A stretch of 64,000 nucleotides of DNA from Amycolatopsis bullii (GCF_014654205.1 NZ_BNAW01000007.1:186001-250000), one strand, 5' to 3'; shown: positions 25,023 through 34,039, numbered from the stretch's first letter. A program made the numbers and translations. Notes: generated from the letters alone by a model not told the origin.

Positions 25023-25990
25023 CCACGGCGACGACTCCGGCGCGGGCGGCGGCGCGGCCGCCCGCGCCGGCGGTCCGCGCCCGGGCGAAACGCTCCGGCC
25101 TCGGCAAACGCCTGGAGCTGGCGGTGCTGCTCGGGCCGGCCCTGCTGGTGTTCGCCGGGTTCGTCCTGGTTCCGATCGGCATCGCCGCCTTCTACAGCCT
25201 GTTCAAGTGGAACGGCTTCGGCGCGCTCGACGACTTCGTGGGCTTCGACAACTACGCCGACGCGTTCAACGGCACGGTGTTCCAGGGCGCCATCGTGCAC
25301 AACCTGATCATCGCCGGGCTGTCGATCGTGGTGCAGCTGCCGCTGTCGATCGGGCTGGCGATGCTGCTCAACCGGAAGCTGCGGGGCCGCGCCGTGCTGC
25401 GCGCCCTGGTGTTCGCCCCCTACGTGCTGTCCGAGGCGATCACCGCGGTCATCTGGTCGCTCATGCTGCAGCCGAACAGCTTCGCCGACCAGGTGCTCAA
25501 GAGCGCCGGGCTCGGCGGGCTGATCCACAACTGGCTGGCCGACCCGGGCATCGTGCTCTACACGCTGTTCGCGGTGATCACCTGGAAGTACATCGGCTTC
25601 GGCATCATCCTGCTGCTCGCCGGCCTGCAGGGCGTGCCGGCCGAACTGCGCGAGGCCGCGGCGCTCGACGGCGCGTCGGCGTGGCAGACCACCCGGCACG
25701 TCGTGCTGCCGCTGCTGGGTCCGACCATCCGGATCTGGATCTTCCTCTCGGTGATCGGCTCGCTGCAGCTGTTCGACGTCGTCTGGATCATGACCACCGG
25801 CGGCCCGGCGAACGCCTCGACGACGATGGCGACCTACCTGATCGACCACGGCTTCAAACGCTACGAGTTCGGGTTCGGTTCGGCGGTGGCGGTGATCCTC
25901 TTCGTCATCTGCTTCCTGTTCGCCCTGCTGTACCAGCGGTTCGCGCTCCGTCGGGACACCCAGGGCGCCCTGACCAGAATGGTGGGCTGA
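25019..25990 (+). CDS. ABC sugar transporter permease (MalF-like)
   Basis: A 323-residue permease with six predicted membrane helices after a basic, Ala/Pro-rich cytoplasmic tail of about 30 residues. The cytoplasmic EAA motif that docks the ATPase is ELREAAALDGASAWQTTRHVVLP. The GTG start overlaps the binding-protein stop, and the stop overlaps the next permease start (TGATG). It forms the channel with the following protein. Confidence 0.93.
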   Translation: MTTATTPARAAARPPAPAVRARAKRSGLGKRLELAVLLGPALLVFAGFVLVPIGIAAFYSLFKWNGFGALDDFVGFDNYADAFNGTVFQGAIVHNLIIAGLSIVVQLPLSIGLAMLLNRKLRGRAVLRALVFAPYVLSEAITAVIWSLMLQPNSFADQVLKSAGLGGLIHNWLADPGIVLYTLFAVITWKYIGFGIILLLAGLQGVPAELREAAALDGASAWQTTRHVVLPLLGPTIRIWIFLSVIGSLQLFDVVWIMTTGGPANASTTMATYLIDHGFKRYEFGFGSAVAVILFVICFLFALLYQRFALRRDTQGALTRMVG

Positions 25991-26814
25991 TGCGGTCCGG
26001 CAAGTTCGGCCTGTCGATGGGCTACCTCGCGGCGATCGTCATCGTCGGCGTGACAGTCGTGCCGTTGCTGTTCGTCGTGCTCGGCGGGTTCCGCACCAAC
26101 GCCCAGATCAACACCGACCCGGCCGGGCTGCCCGGCCCGTGGGTGACCGACAACTACGCCTCGGTCCTGGGTTCGAGCGCGTTCTGGACGTTCCTGGGCA
26201 ACAGCGCGCTGATCGCCGTGATCGCGACCGCGCTCGCCGTCGCGCTCGGGTCGATGGCCGGGTACGCCCTCTCGCGGTACCAGTTCAAGGGCCGGGAGGC
26301 GTTGTACACGCTGTTCACCATCGGTCTGCTGTTCCCGCTGACGGTGGCGACGCTGCCGCTGTACCTGTGGCTGCGTCAGCTGGGCATGCTGGAGAGCTTC
26401 TGGGGCGTCGCGATCCCCGAGGCGGCGTTCTCCCTGCCGGTGACGATCGTGATCCTGCGGCCGTTCATGCACGCCATCCCGGGCGAGATCGAGGACGCCG
26501 CCGTGCTCGACGGCGCCACCAGGCTCGGGTTCTTCTGGCGGATCCTGCTGCCGCTGTCGACGCCCGCGCTGACCACGGTCGCCGTGCTGGCCTTCGTCAC
26601 CAGCTGGAACGCCTACCTGCTGCCGCTGCTGGTGTTCAACGACTCCGGGCACTTCACGCTCCCGCTCGGCGTCGCGATGTTCCAGTCCCAGTTCTCCCAG
26701 GACACCGCCAGGGTGCTCGCGTTCACCGCCCTGTCGGCGATCCCGGCGCTCGCGTTCTTCGTGCTCGCCGAACGGCGCATCGTCGGCGGGCTGACCGGAT
26801 CCGTGAAGGGCTGA
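25990..26814 (+). CDS. ABC sugar transporter permease (MalG-like)
   Basis: A 274-residue permease with six predicted helices. The EAA loop reads IPGEIEDAAVLDGATRLGFFWRILLPLSTPAL. It starts at the ATG that shares one base with the preceding stop. It is the second channel subunit of the importer. The GH115 gene begins 15 nt after its stop with its own strong ribosome-binding site. Confidence 0.93.
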   Translation: MRSGKFGLSMGYLAAIVIVGVTVVPLLFVVLGGFRTNAQINTDPAGLPGPWVTDNYASVLGSSAFWTFLGNSALIAVIATALAVALGSMAGYALSRYQFKGREALYTLFTIGLLFPLTVATLPLYLWLRQLGMLESFWGVAIPEAAFSLPVTIVILRPFMHAIPGEIEDAAVLDGATRLGFFWRILLPLSTPALTTVAVLAFVTSWNAYLLPLLVFNDSGHFTLPLGVAMFQSQFSQDTARVLAFTALSAIPALAFFVLAERRIVGGLTGSVKG

Positions 26815-26829
26815 CTCAGGAGGTCTGCC

Positions 26830-29800
26830 GTGCCGTCCGAGGTACACCGTCGTGCCTTCCTGCACCTGGTCGCGCTGGCCGGGGCCGGGTCCGTGGCCCT
26901 GCCGGGCCTGGCCGAAGCCGGAACCGGATTCCCGTTGGTGTCGCGGGGGAAGGCCGCGACGATCGTGGTCGGCTCGGGCGACCTGCCCGGGGTGCGGCGG
27001 GTCGTCGGGGACCTCGCTGCCGACGTCGAACGCGTCACCGGCGTGCGGCCCGCGGTGTCGTTCGACGTCGTGCCCGCGCACGGCCCGGTCGTCGTGGTCG
27101 GCACCCTGGGCCACAGCCCGCTGGTCGACGACCTGGTCGCCGCCGGGAAGCTCGACGTCACCGGCATCGCCGGGAAGTGGGAGACGTCGCTGAGCCAGGT
27201 CGTCGACGGACGGCTCGTTCTCACCGGCAGTGACCAGCGCGGGGTGATCTACGGCGTCTACGAGGTCTCCCGGCGCATCGGCGTCTCGCCCTGGTACTGG
27301 TGGGCGGACGTGCCGCCGCGGCGGCAGGCGGAGCTGCACCTGCCGGGGGAGCGGTTCAGCCTCGGCACCCCGCACGTGAAGTACCGCGGCTTCTTCATCA
27401 ACGACGAGAACCCGGCGCTCGGCACCTGGGCCCCGGCCTACTTCGGGCCGGGCCAGGCACCCGGTTTCCCGAACGGCTTCAACCACCTGTTCTTCGCCAA
27501 GGTCTTCGAGACCATGCTCCGGCTGCGGGCCAACTACCTCTGGCCGGCGGTGTGGGGTCGCGCGTTCGCCGAGGACGATCCGCTCAACCACGCCACGGCC
27601 AAGGAGTACGGCATCGTGATGGGCACCTCGCACGAGGCGCCGATGATGCGCGGCATCGAGGAGTGGAACCGGCACGCGGTGCCCGCCGTCCGCGACGCGG
27701 CCGGGACCATCACGACCCCGGGGCACGATCCGTACGGCGGCACGGGGGAGTGGAGCTTCCGCCGCAACGGCGAAGCGATCAAGGCCTACTGGACCGACGG
27801 GATCCGCCGGATGGTCCGCGAGGACTTCGAAGGCGTCGTCACGCTCGGCATGCGCGGCAACGGCGACGTCGGTCTCCCCGACGGCGACGGCATCGAGCTG
27901 ATGCGGGAGATCATCGCCGCCGAGCGCGAGATCCTCGCCCGGGAGACCGGCCGCGACCTCACCACGGTGCCGCAGGTCTGGACCCTCTACAAAGAAGTCC
28001 AGCGGTACTGGGCCAAGGGCCTGCGGCCGCCGGACGACGTCATCGTCGTGTTCACCGACGACAACTGGGGCAACATCCGCAAGATGCCCGACCTGTCCCT
28101 GCCGCCGCACCCCGGCGGGTACGGGCTCTACTACCACTTCGACTACGTCGGCGGCGGCCGCAACTACAAGTGGGTCGACACCGCGCTGCTCGCGAACACG
28201 TGGGAGCAGCTGCACCAGGCGTACGCCTTCGGCAACGACCGGCTGTGGGTCGCCAACGTCGGGGACATGAAGGGCAACGAACTGCCGCTGCAGTTCTTCC
28301 TCGACTACGCCTGGGACCCCGCCTCGCTGCCGGCCGAGCGACTGTCCACCTGGGAGCGTCAGTTCGCTTCGGAGAACTTCGGCGCGGCCCTGGCGGCGGA
28401 CATCGCCGGAGTGCTGCACGACTACGGGCGGCTGCAGTCCCGCCGCAAGCCGGAGCTGCTCAACCGGCGGATCACGGTGGACGCGGCCGGCACGATCACC
28501 TACGACGACCAGATGACGCCGTTCAGCCTGGTCAACTACCGCGAGCTGGACCGCGTCACCGACGAGTGGCACGACCTCGCGGCGCGGGTGGCGAAGATCG
28601 GCGCGCGGCTGCCCCAGGCGTTCCAAGACGCCTTCTACGAGCTGGTCCAGTACGCGGCCCAGGCGACGGCGAACCTGTACGCGCTGCGGCGGGCCGAGTT
28701 CACCAACCTGCTGTACGCCGCCCAGGGCCGGGCGTCGGCGAACGCGCTGGCCGCCGTGACCGAGGCCCGGTTCGCCGACGACCTGGCGCTGGCGGAGAAG
28801 TACAACACCGGCATCGCGGGCGGCAAGTGGAAGGGTTTCCAGACCCAGCCGCACATCGACTACGGCGACGTCGCCCGCTACGGCCCGAACGCGCCGTGGC
28901 AGCAGCCGGAGAAGGACAACGTCGCCCTGCCGGACGTGATCTTCCCGGCGGTCCGGCGGGTGGACGTGCCGGCCGCGGCCGCGCTGGGGATCGCGGTCGA
29001 CGGCTCGCCGGACGCGTGGCCCGGCGCCGCGGGACGGCCGGCGTTGCCGGAGTTCAGTCCCTACCAGAGCGCGCCACCGCAGTACGTCGACGTCTTCAAC
29101 CGCGGCCGGACCCCGTTCCGCTGCACCGTTTCGCCCGGTGCGCCGTGGGTGCTGGTCGAGCCGCGCGGCGGCCGGGTCACCGAGGAGCTGCGGATGACCG
29201 TCCGGATCGACTGGCGCCGGGCCCCGAAGGGCACCACGACGGTGCCGATCACGGTGTCGGGCGCGGGGAGCTCGGTCGTGGTGGACGCCGTCGTGCGCAA
29301 TCCGGCCTCGCCGGTCCGCGGGTTCGTCGAAGCCGGTGGGTACGTGTCGATGGAGGCCGACCACTGCAGCGCGAACGTCGGCGCCGGCGAGGTGGCGTGG
29401 CGGCGCATCCCGGACATCGGACGGACCGGGGCGGGGATGACCCCGTTCCCGGTGACGGCGGCGAGCCGTGCACCGGGAACGGGGCCGCGCCTGGAGTACC
29501 GGACGACGCTGTTCACGACCGGGCCGGTGACGGTGTGGGCGTACCTGTCCCCGCGCAGCAACGTGCTCGCGGGCGACGGGCTGAGGTACGCGATCGCGTT
29601 CGACGACGCGGAACCGCAGGTCGTGAACATCACGAAGGCGACGGGGGCGGACGACACGTCCATGAACCGCCAGTGGGAACGGACCACTTCGGACAACGTG
29701 AACCTGACGGCGACCCAGCACGTGATCGGGGCGGCGGGACCGCACGTGCTCAAGTTCTGGATGGTCGACCCGGCGGTGATCGTGCAGAAGCTGGTGATCG

Positions 29801-29862
29801 ACACGGGTGGGCTGCGGCCGAGCTACCTGGGGCCGCCGGAAAGCATGCGGTGGCCGTGGTGA
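26830..29862 (+). CDS. Secreted GH115 alpha-glucuronidase
   Basis: A 1010-residue GH115 enzyme, which removes 4-O-methyl-glucuronic acid side chains from xylan. The N-terminus resembles a Tat-type signal (RRAFLHLVALAGAGSVALPGLAEAG). Family blocks include LTGSDQRGVIYGVYEVSRRIGVSPWYWWADVP, KYRGFFINDENPAL, FNHLFFAKVFETMLRLRANYLWPA, GTSHEAPMMR and FTDDNWGNIRKMP. The C-terminal third is beta-rich. The GTG start at 26830 has AGGAGGT 5 nt upstream. It is read with the ABC importer and debranches glucuronoxylan so that the GH10 and GH3 enzymes can act. Confidence 0.92.
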   Translation: MPSEVHRRAFLHLVALAGAGSVALPGLAEAGTGFPLVSRGKAATIVVGSGDLPGVRRVVGDLAADVERVTGVRPAVSFDVVPAHGPVVVVGTLGHSPLVDDLVAAGKLDVTGIAGKWETSLSQVVDGRLVLTGSDQRGVIYGVYEVSRRIGVSPWYWWADVPPRRQAELHLPGERFSLGTPHVKYRGFFINDENPALGTWAPAYFGPGQAPGFPNGFNHLFFAKVFETMLRLRANYLWPAVWGRAFAEDDPLNHATAKEYGIVMGTSHEAPMMRGIEEWNRHAVPAVRDAAGTITTPGHDPYGGTGEWSFRRNGEAIKAYWTDGIRRMVREDFEGVVTLGMRGNGDVGLPDGDGIELMREIIAAEREILARETGRDLTTVPQVWTLYKEVQRYWAKGLRPPDDVIVVFTDDNWGNIRKMPDLSLPPHPGGYGLYYHFDYVGGGRNYKWVDTALLANTWEQLHQAYAFGNDRLWVANVGDMKGNELPLQFFLDYAWDPASLPAERLSTWERQFASENFGAALAADIAGVLHDYGRLQSRRKPELLNRRITVDAAGTITYDDQMTPFSLVNYRELDRVTDEWHDLAARVAKIGARLPQAFQDAFYELVQYAAQATANLYALRRAEFTNLLYAAQGRASANALAAVTEARFADDLALAEKYNTGIAGGKWKGFQTQPHIDYGDVARYGPNAPWQQPEKDNVALPDVIFPAVRRVDVPAAAALGIAVDGSPDAWPGAAGRPALPEFSPYQSAPPQYVDVFNRGRTPFRCTVSPGAPWVLVEPRGGRVTEELRMTVRIDWRRAPKGTTTVPITVSGAGSSVVVDAVVRNPASPVRGFVEAGGYVSMEADHCSANVGAGEVAWRRIPDIGRTGAGMTPFPVTAASRAPGTGPRLEYRTTLFTTGPVTVWAYLSPRSNVLAGDGLRYAIAFDDAEPQVVNITKATGADDTSMNRQWERTTSDNVNLTATQHVIGAAGPHVLKFWMVDPAVIVQKLVIDTGGLRPSYLGPPESMRWPW

Positions 29863-29960
29863 GCGGGCTCGCGCGGGGCGCCGGAGGGCGCGAAGCGAGC
29901 GAGCTTGCGGTGGCCGTGCTGAGCGAGTTCGCCCGGGGCGTCGGAGCGAGCGGGGCGAAA
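29841..29960. repeat. 60-nt tandem duplication over the GH115 stop codon
   Basis: Bases 29841-29886 and 29901-29946 align with period 60 and few differences; GCGGTGGCCGTG and GGGGCG are common to both. The first copy contains the last four codons and stop of the GH115 gene, and the second copy keeps an equivalent in-frame-looking stop. The rest of the 263-nt gap to the next gene (to 30125) contains no recognisable gene. Confidence 0.75.
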
Positions 29961-30085
29961 GGACCCGGCCCGGCTTCGCACCGGCCGGAAGGGCTGCCGA
30001 GCACCCGGCCGCCGGGGGCGCCCCCCGTTTTCCACTCTACCGGTGGGCACCGACAGTTCCGGCGCCCGGATCGTGCTGAACGACA

Positions 30086-30106
30086 GCCGGCGCCGCGCCC
30101 GCCGGC
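30086..30106. terminator. Weak hairpin before the second LacI gene
   Basis: GCCGGCG (30086-30092) pairs with CGCCGGC (30100-30106) around a 7-nt loop, in the space between convergent GH115 and lacI-type genes. It is short for a terminator and has no T run. Confidence 0.3.
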
Positions 30107-30125
30107 CGTGGATCAGCCTCGATCC

Positions 30126-31196
30126 CTACCTCGCTCCGCCGGTCAGCACTCGGTAACCGCGGTGCGCCGGGGCCGCCGTGCTGTGGCGGACCACCAAGCT
30201 GGTCGCCAGTTCGAGGCGGTGGCTCTCCGGGTCCACGCCGCGGGCCAGCGAAATCGCCAGCCGGGCGCCGGCCGCCGCCATCTCCTGCAGGGGCTGGCGG
30301 ACCGTGGTCAGCTCCGGGGTGAGCCAGCGGGCGATCGGCAGGTCGTCGAAGCCCACCACCGAAAGGTCGTCCGGGATGCGCAGCCCCGCGTCACGCGCCG
30401 CCTCGTACACGCCGAGTGCCTGCAGGTCGCTGCCGGCGAAGACCGCCGTCGGCCGGTCCGGGAGGGTGAGCAGTGACGCCAGCTCCCGGTAACCGGCGCG
30501 GACGTGGAAGTCGCCGCGGCGCACCAGCGCCGGGTCGAACGCCAGGCCGGCCGTCTCCAGTGCCGTGCGGTACCCGTCGATCCGGGCCCGGCTGCACAGG
30601 ACCCCTTCCGGACCGCCGATCATCGCGATCCGGCGGTGGCCCAGGTCGATCAGGTGCCGGGTGGCCGTCAGCCCGCCCTGCCAGTTCGTGGCCCCGATCG
30701 AGGGCGTCTCCGGCCCCGGCGCGCCGGCCGGGTCGACCACGACCAGCGGGATGTCCCGGGCCCGCAGCTTCGCCAGCTGCCCGCCGGTGAAGTCCGAGCA
30801 CACCGAGACGATGCCGACCGGCCGCCGGGCGAGGACGCTCTCCAGCCAGCTCTGCCCGGGCGTGTGCCGGCCCGACGAATCGGCCAGCACCACCGCCATT
30901 CCGTTTTCACGGGCAACGCACTCGACCCCGCGGATGATTTCAAGAGCCCACGTGCTTTCGAGTTCGTGGAACATCAGTTCCAGCAGCCGGGAACGGCGGG
31001 AACGTTCGTCGGCCCGCCGCCGGTACCCGTATTTCCCGATGACGGCTTCGACGCGGGCGCGGGTGCTTTCGGCGACGTCGGGACGGCCGTTCAGCACTTT
31101 CGAAACTGTCGGGACGGAGACACCGGTCTCGGCGGCGATCCGGGCGATGGTCACCCGGGACTCGGTCGGCTCGAGCTCGTCAGACTTCGTTGTCAT
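30126..31196 (-). CDS. LacI family regulator, probable xylanase regulator
   Basis: A 356-residue LacI regulator. A short polar lead precedes the helix-turn-helix TIARIAAETGVSVPTVSKVLN and a hinge with RRRADERSRRSRLLELMF. The C-terminal effector domain contains FAGSDLQALGVYEAARDAG and IPDDLSVVGFDDLPIARWLTPELTTVRQPLQEM. It is divergent from the GH10 xylanase with 80 nt between. Elements close to the known Streptomyces xylanase operator lie there, so it probably represses the xylanase and itself. Confidence 0.92.
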   Translation of the reverse strand: MTTKSDELEPTESRVTIARIAAETGVSVPTVSKVLNGRPDVAESTRARVEAVIGKYGYRRRADERSRRSRLLELMFHELESTWALEIIRGVECVARENGMAVVLADSSGRHTPGQSWLESVLARRPVGIVSVCSDFTGGQLAKLRARDIPLVVVDPAGAPGPETPSIGATNWQGGLTATRHLIDLGHRRIAMIGGPEGVLCSRARIDGYRTALETAGLAFDPALVRRGDFHVRAGYRELASLLTLPDRPTAVFAGSDLQALGVYEAARDAGLRIPDDLSVVGFDDLPIARWLTPELTTVRQPLQEMAAAGARLAISLARGVDPESHRLELATSLVVRHSTAAPAHRGYRVLTGGAR

Positions 31197-31214
31197 GACG
31201 GAGATTCTAGGTCA

Positions 31215-31248
31215 TCGAAACCTGATTTGAAACGGTTGGAAAGTTTCG
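31215..31248. promoter_or_regulatory. Xylanase-operator-like elements
   Basis: The minus strand of 31238-31248 reads CGAAACTTTCC, one base from the CGAAACTTTCG element described upstream of Streptomyces xylanase genes. Two GAAAC half-sites (31216-31220 and 31229-31233) lie just upstream. All are in the 80-bp gap between the divergent LacI and GH10 genes. Confidence 0.6.
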
Positions 31249-31276
31249 GAACACTATTGTCTCACGGAGGGTGAAG

Positions 31277-32293
31277 ATGTCGGGAAGAATTCCTAAGAAA
31301 CGCGTCCTCGCGACGGTCGCGGCCGTCATGGGTATTGCCGCGTGGCAGGCGCCTGCCGCGTCGGCGTCGGTGCCGCTGCAATACACCACGAACCGTTACG
31401 TCGGCAGTGCGGTGGCCGCGGCGTACCTGGCTTCGGAAACCGATTACCGGGCGGTGCTCACGCGCGAATTCGACAACGTGACGCCGGAGAACGAGATGAA
31501 GTGGGGCACGATCGAAGCCGTGCGGGGCCAGTACGACTGGTCCGGCGCGGACGCGATCGTCCGGTACGCGCAGACGCACCACAAGACCGTCCGCGGGCAC
31601 ACGCTGGTCTGGCACTCCCAGCTCCCGGACTGGGTCGGCGCGCTGCCCGCCGACGAGCTCCGCCGGGTCCTGCGCGACCACGTCACCACGGAAGTCAAGC
31701 GGTACAAGGGGAAGATCCGCGCCTGGGACGTCGTCAACGAGATCTTCAACGAAGACGGCACCTGGCGCGACACCGTCTTCCACCAGAAGCTCGGCGAGGG
31801 CTTCGTCGCCGACGTCTTCCGCTGGGCGCACGCGGCCGACCCGCACGCCAAGCTGTACATCAACGACTACAACATCGAAGGGATCAACCCGAAGAGCGAC
31901 GCGGTGTACAACCTGGTGAAGACGCTGCGGCGGCAGGGCGTGCCGATCAGCGGCGTCGGCATCCAGGGGCACCTGTCCATCCAGTACGGCTTCCCCGGCC
32001 AGTACCGCGAGAACCTGGCCCGGTTCGCCAAGATCGGCGTGGAGACCGCGGTCACCGAGGCCGACGTCCGGATCCCGACCCCGCCCGACGCGGCCAAGCT
32101 CGCCACCCAGGCGAGCTACTTCGGTCAGCTGTGGGACGGCTGCCACGCCGTCCGCAAGTGCGTCGAGTTCACGACGTGGGGCTTCACGGACCGGCACTCG
32201 TGGGTCCCGGACGTCTTCCCCGGTGAAGGCGCGGCCTGCCTGTTCGACGAGAACCTGCGCCCGAAGCCGGCGTACTTCGCCCTCAACCCCTGA
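31277..32293 (+). CDS. Secreted GH10 endo-1,4-beta-xylanase
   Basis: A 338-residue GH10 xylanase without a carbohydrate-binding module. A signal peptide (KKRVLATVAAVMGIAAWQAPAASA) precedes the catalytic barrel. The acid/base Glu155 is in WDVVNEIF and the nucleophile Glu261 in TAVTEADVRI; other family blocks are NVTPENEMKW, RGHTLVWHSQLP and LYINDYNIEG. The ATG at 31277 is preferred because GGAGG lies 7 nt before it. It cuts the xylan backbone and complements GH115, GH3 and the esterase. The 3' end overlaps the convergent deacetylase gene by 11 nt. Confidence 0.95.
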   Translation: MSGRIPKKRVLATVAAVMGIAAWQAPAASASVPLQYTTNRYVGSAVAAAYLASETDYRAVLTREFDNVTPENEMKWGTIEAVRGQYDWSGADAIVRYAQTHHKTVRGHTLVWHSQLPDWVGALPADELRRVLRDHVTTEVKRYKGKIRAWDVVNEIFNEDGTWRDTVFHQKLGEGFVADVFRWAHAADPHAKLYINDYNIEGINPKSDAVYNLVKTLRRQGVPISGVGIQGHLSIQYGFPGQYRENLARFAKIGVETAVTEADVRIPTPPDAAKLATQASYFGQLWDGCHAVRKCVEFTTWGFTDRHSWVPDVFPGEGAACLFDENLRPKPAYFALNP

Positions 32294-32825
32294 CCGGACC
32301 GGGGCGCAGCCCGCGCTCGGTGAGCGCGGCGAGGATGCGGGGGACCGCATCGAGGGTGGCCGGGCGGCCTTCGTGCATCAGCACGACGCCGCCCGGCTGC
32401 GCTTGCCCGGCCGCGGCGACGATCTCGTCCGCGGAGCACCCCGCCCAGTCGCGGGTGTCGACCGTCCACAGCACCTCGGTCAGTCCTTGTGCCGCAACGG
32501 TTTCCGCGACGGCGGGGCCGGTGTCGCCGTAGGGTGGCCGGAACAGGACCGGGCGGGTGCCGGTGAGCTCGGCGAGGAGGTCCTGCGTGCGCCGGACCTC
32601 CTCGTCGCGCGCCGGACGATCGAGCGTGGTCAGCCGCGGGTGGGTCCAGGTGTGGTTGCCGATCTCGTGCCCGGCCGCGGCGATCGCCCGCACCAGCGCC
32701 GGATGCGCCTCGGCGTGCTCGCCCCACAGGAAGAACGTCGCCCGCGTGCCGCCGAGGGCGGCCAGCAGCGCCGGGGTCGTCTCCGGGTACGGGCCGTCGT
32801 CGAAGGTCAGGGCGACGGTGTCCAT
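32283..32825 (-). CDS. NodB-type polysaccharide deacetylase, no signal peptide
   Basis: A 180-residue NodB-domain protein. Motif 1 TFDDGP (metal Asp), motif 2 HEIGNHTWTHP (metal His pair), motif 3 RPPYGDTGP and a late VLMHEG are present, so metal-dependent deacetylase activity is expected. The ATG overlaps the desaturase stop (TGATG), fixing the start and leaving no room for a signal peptide; most relatives are exported, so this is unusual. The substrate could be a cytosolic saccharide or acyl compound. It overlaps the xylanase gene tail-to-tail. Confidence 0.85.
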   Translation of the reverse strand: MDTVALTFDDGPYPETTPALLAALGGTRATFFLWGEHAEAHPALVRAIAAAGHEIGNHTWTHPRLTTLDRPARDEEVRRTQDLLAELTGTRPVLFRPPYGDTGPAVAETVAAQGLTEVLWTVDTRDWAGCSADEIVAAAGQAQPGGVVLMHEGRPATLDAVPRILAALTERGLRPGPVRG

Positions 32826-33757
32826 CAGCGGGCCAGCGCGGCCAGCCGCTTCGCCGTCGGCCAGCGGACGTTCCACGCCCAGCCCAGCTTCTCGAACACC
32901 CAGATCACCCGGGCGGAGACGTCGAGCTGGCCGCGCAGCACGCCGTGGCGCGCCGACGTCGGGTCCGCGTGGTGGGTGTTGTGCCAGGACTCGCCCATCG
33001 ACAGGATGGCCAGCGGCCAGAAGTTCGCCGAGCGGTCGCGGCTGGCGAAGGGGCGTTCGCCGATCATGTGGCAGATCGAGTTGACCGACCACGTCACGTG
33101 GTGCTGGAAGGAGACGCGCGCCAGGCCCGCCCACAGGAACGCGGTCAGCGCGCCCCACCACGACAGCGTGATCAGGCCGCCGAGCAGCGGCGGGAGCAGC
33201 AGGCTCACCACCACCCACAGCGGGAAGAGCCGGTCGACGACGCGCAGGTCGCGGTCGGCGGCCAGGTCCGGGGCGAACCGGTCGACGTTGGTCTTGTCGC
33301 GGCCGAAGAGCCAGCCCATGTGCGCGTGCCAGAACCCGCGGGCGAGCGCCACCGGCGAGGTCCCGAACAGCCACGGCGAGTGCGGGTCGCCCTCGCGGTC
33401 GGAGAAGGCGTGGTGCCGGCGGTGGTCGGCGACCCAGACGAGCACCGGGCCCTGCGCGGCGAGCCCGCCGGCGATGGCCAGCGCGATCCGCAGCGCCCGC
33501 TTCGCGCGGAAGGAGCCGTGGGTGAAGTAGCGGTGGTAGCCGACGGTGATGCCGAGTGTCGACACCACGAAGAACGCGCCGGCGATCGTGAGGTCGAGCC
33601 AGCTGACGCCCCAGCCCCAGAACACCGGGACGGCGACGGCCAGCGCCACGAACGGGACCAGCAGGAACGTGCGGATGGTGATGAGCTCGGGGATCGTCTG
33701 CTTGCCGGAGAGCACGGGTTTCGGAACCGGCCGGGCAGCCTTCACGGAGGCGGTCAT
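32825..33757 (-). CDS. Membrane acyl-CoA/fatty acid desaturase (delta-9 type)
   Basis: A 310-residue membrane desaturase. The three histidine boxes are HRYFTHGSF, HRRHHAFSD and HNTHHAD, which bind the di-iron centre; hydrophobic pairs flank them. It resembles stearoyl-type delta-9 desaturases that form oleoyl chains. The TmsA/TmsB genes that use oleoyl lipids for 10-methyl fatty acids lie 1.8 kb upstream, separated by a cold-shock gene, so the enzymes are likely functional partners. It is co-transcribed with the following NodB gene. Confidence 0.9.
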   Translation of the reverse strand: MTASVKAARPVPKPVLSGKQTIPELITIRTFLLVPFVALAVAVPVFWGWGVSWLDLTIAGAFFVVSTLGITVGYHRYFTHGSFRAKRALRIALAIAGGLAAQGPVLVWVADHRRHHAFSDREGDPHSPWLFGTSPVALARGFWHAHMGWLFGRDKTNVDRFAPDLAADRDLRVVDRLFPLWVVVSLLLPPLLGGLITLSWWGALTAFLWAGLARVSFQHHVTWSVNSICHMIGERPFASRDRSANFWPLAILSMGESWHNTHHADPTSARHGVLRGQLDVSARVIWVFEKLGWAWNVRWPTAKRLAALAR

Positions 33758-33888
33758 GCACTACTCGATTCGAGGTCTACGCCGCGCGGGGGGCGCGGGA
33801 GGCCGGGGGCGGGAACACCCGGCGGTCAGCGGTCTGGCGGGTGGCCGGGCGGGTCGCCGCTCCTGCCGGCGATCGGCCTCAAGGCCAC

Positions 33889-33940
33889 GGTGCGAGAGTG
33901 AGGCCGGCCGGACGCCGGCATACGGGGGTGCTCTCGTACC
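33889..33940. repeat. 10-bp inverted repeat upstream of the desaturase gene
   Basis: GGTGCGAGAG (33889-33898) and CTCTCGTACC (33931-33940) are inverted repeats with one mismatch, separated by 32 nt and placed 130-185 nt upstream of the desaturase start. They could be a weak hairpin or a regulator site. The rest of the 33758-34039 gap holds the csp terminator but no gene. Confidence 0.35.
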
Positions 33941-33992
33941 TCACCCACGTTACCGGACTGTTGTGAATCCGCAGTGTGGCAGCCGACGAGAA

Positions 33993-34023
33993 AGGCCCCC
34001 GCCCCTGGTCGGGGCGAGGGCCT
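33993..34023 (-). terminator. Terminator of the cold-shock gene
   Basis: AGGCCCCCGCCCC (33993-34005) pairs with GGGGCGAGGGCCT (34011-34023) with one mismatch and a 5-nt loop. Read on the minus strand it lies 17 nt after the csp stop and is followed by TTTCTCG, a short T-rich end. Confidence 0.8.
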
Positions 34024-34039
34024 CAGGCTGCCTCGTGGC

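Noticed and set aside
25861..29745. A minus-strand open frame of about 1300 codons opposite the permease and GH115 genes
   Set aside because: It is a shadow of genes with clear domains; composition is dominated by Arg, Asp, Gly and His.
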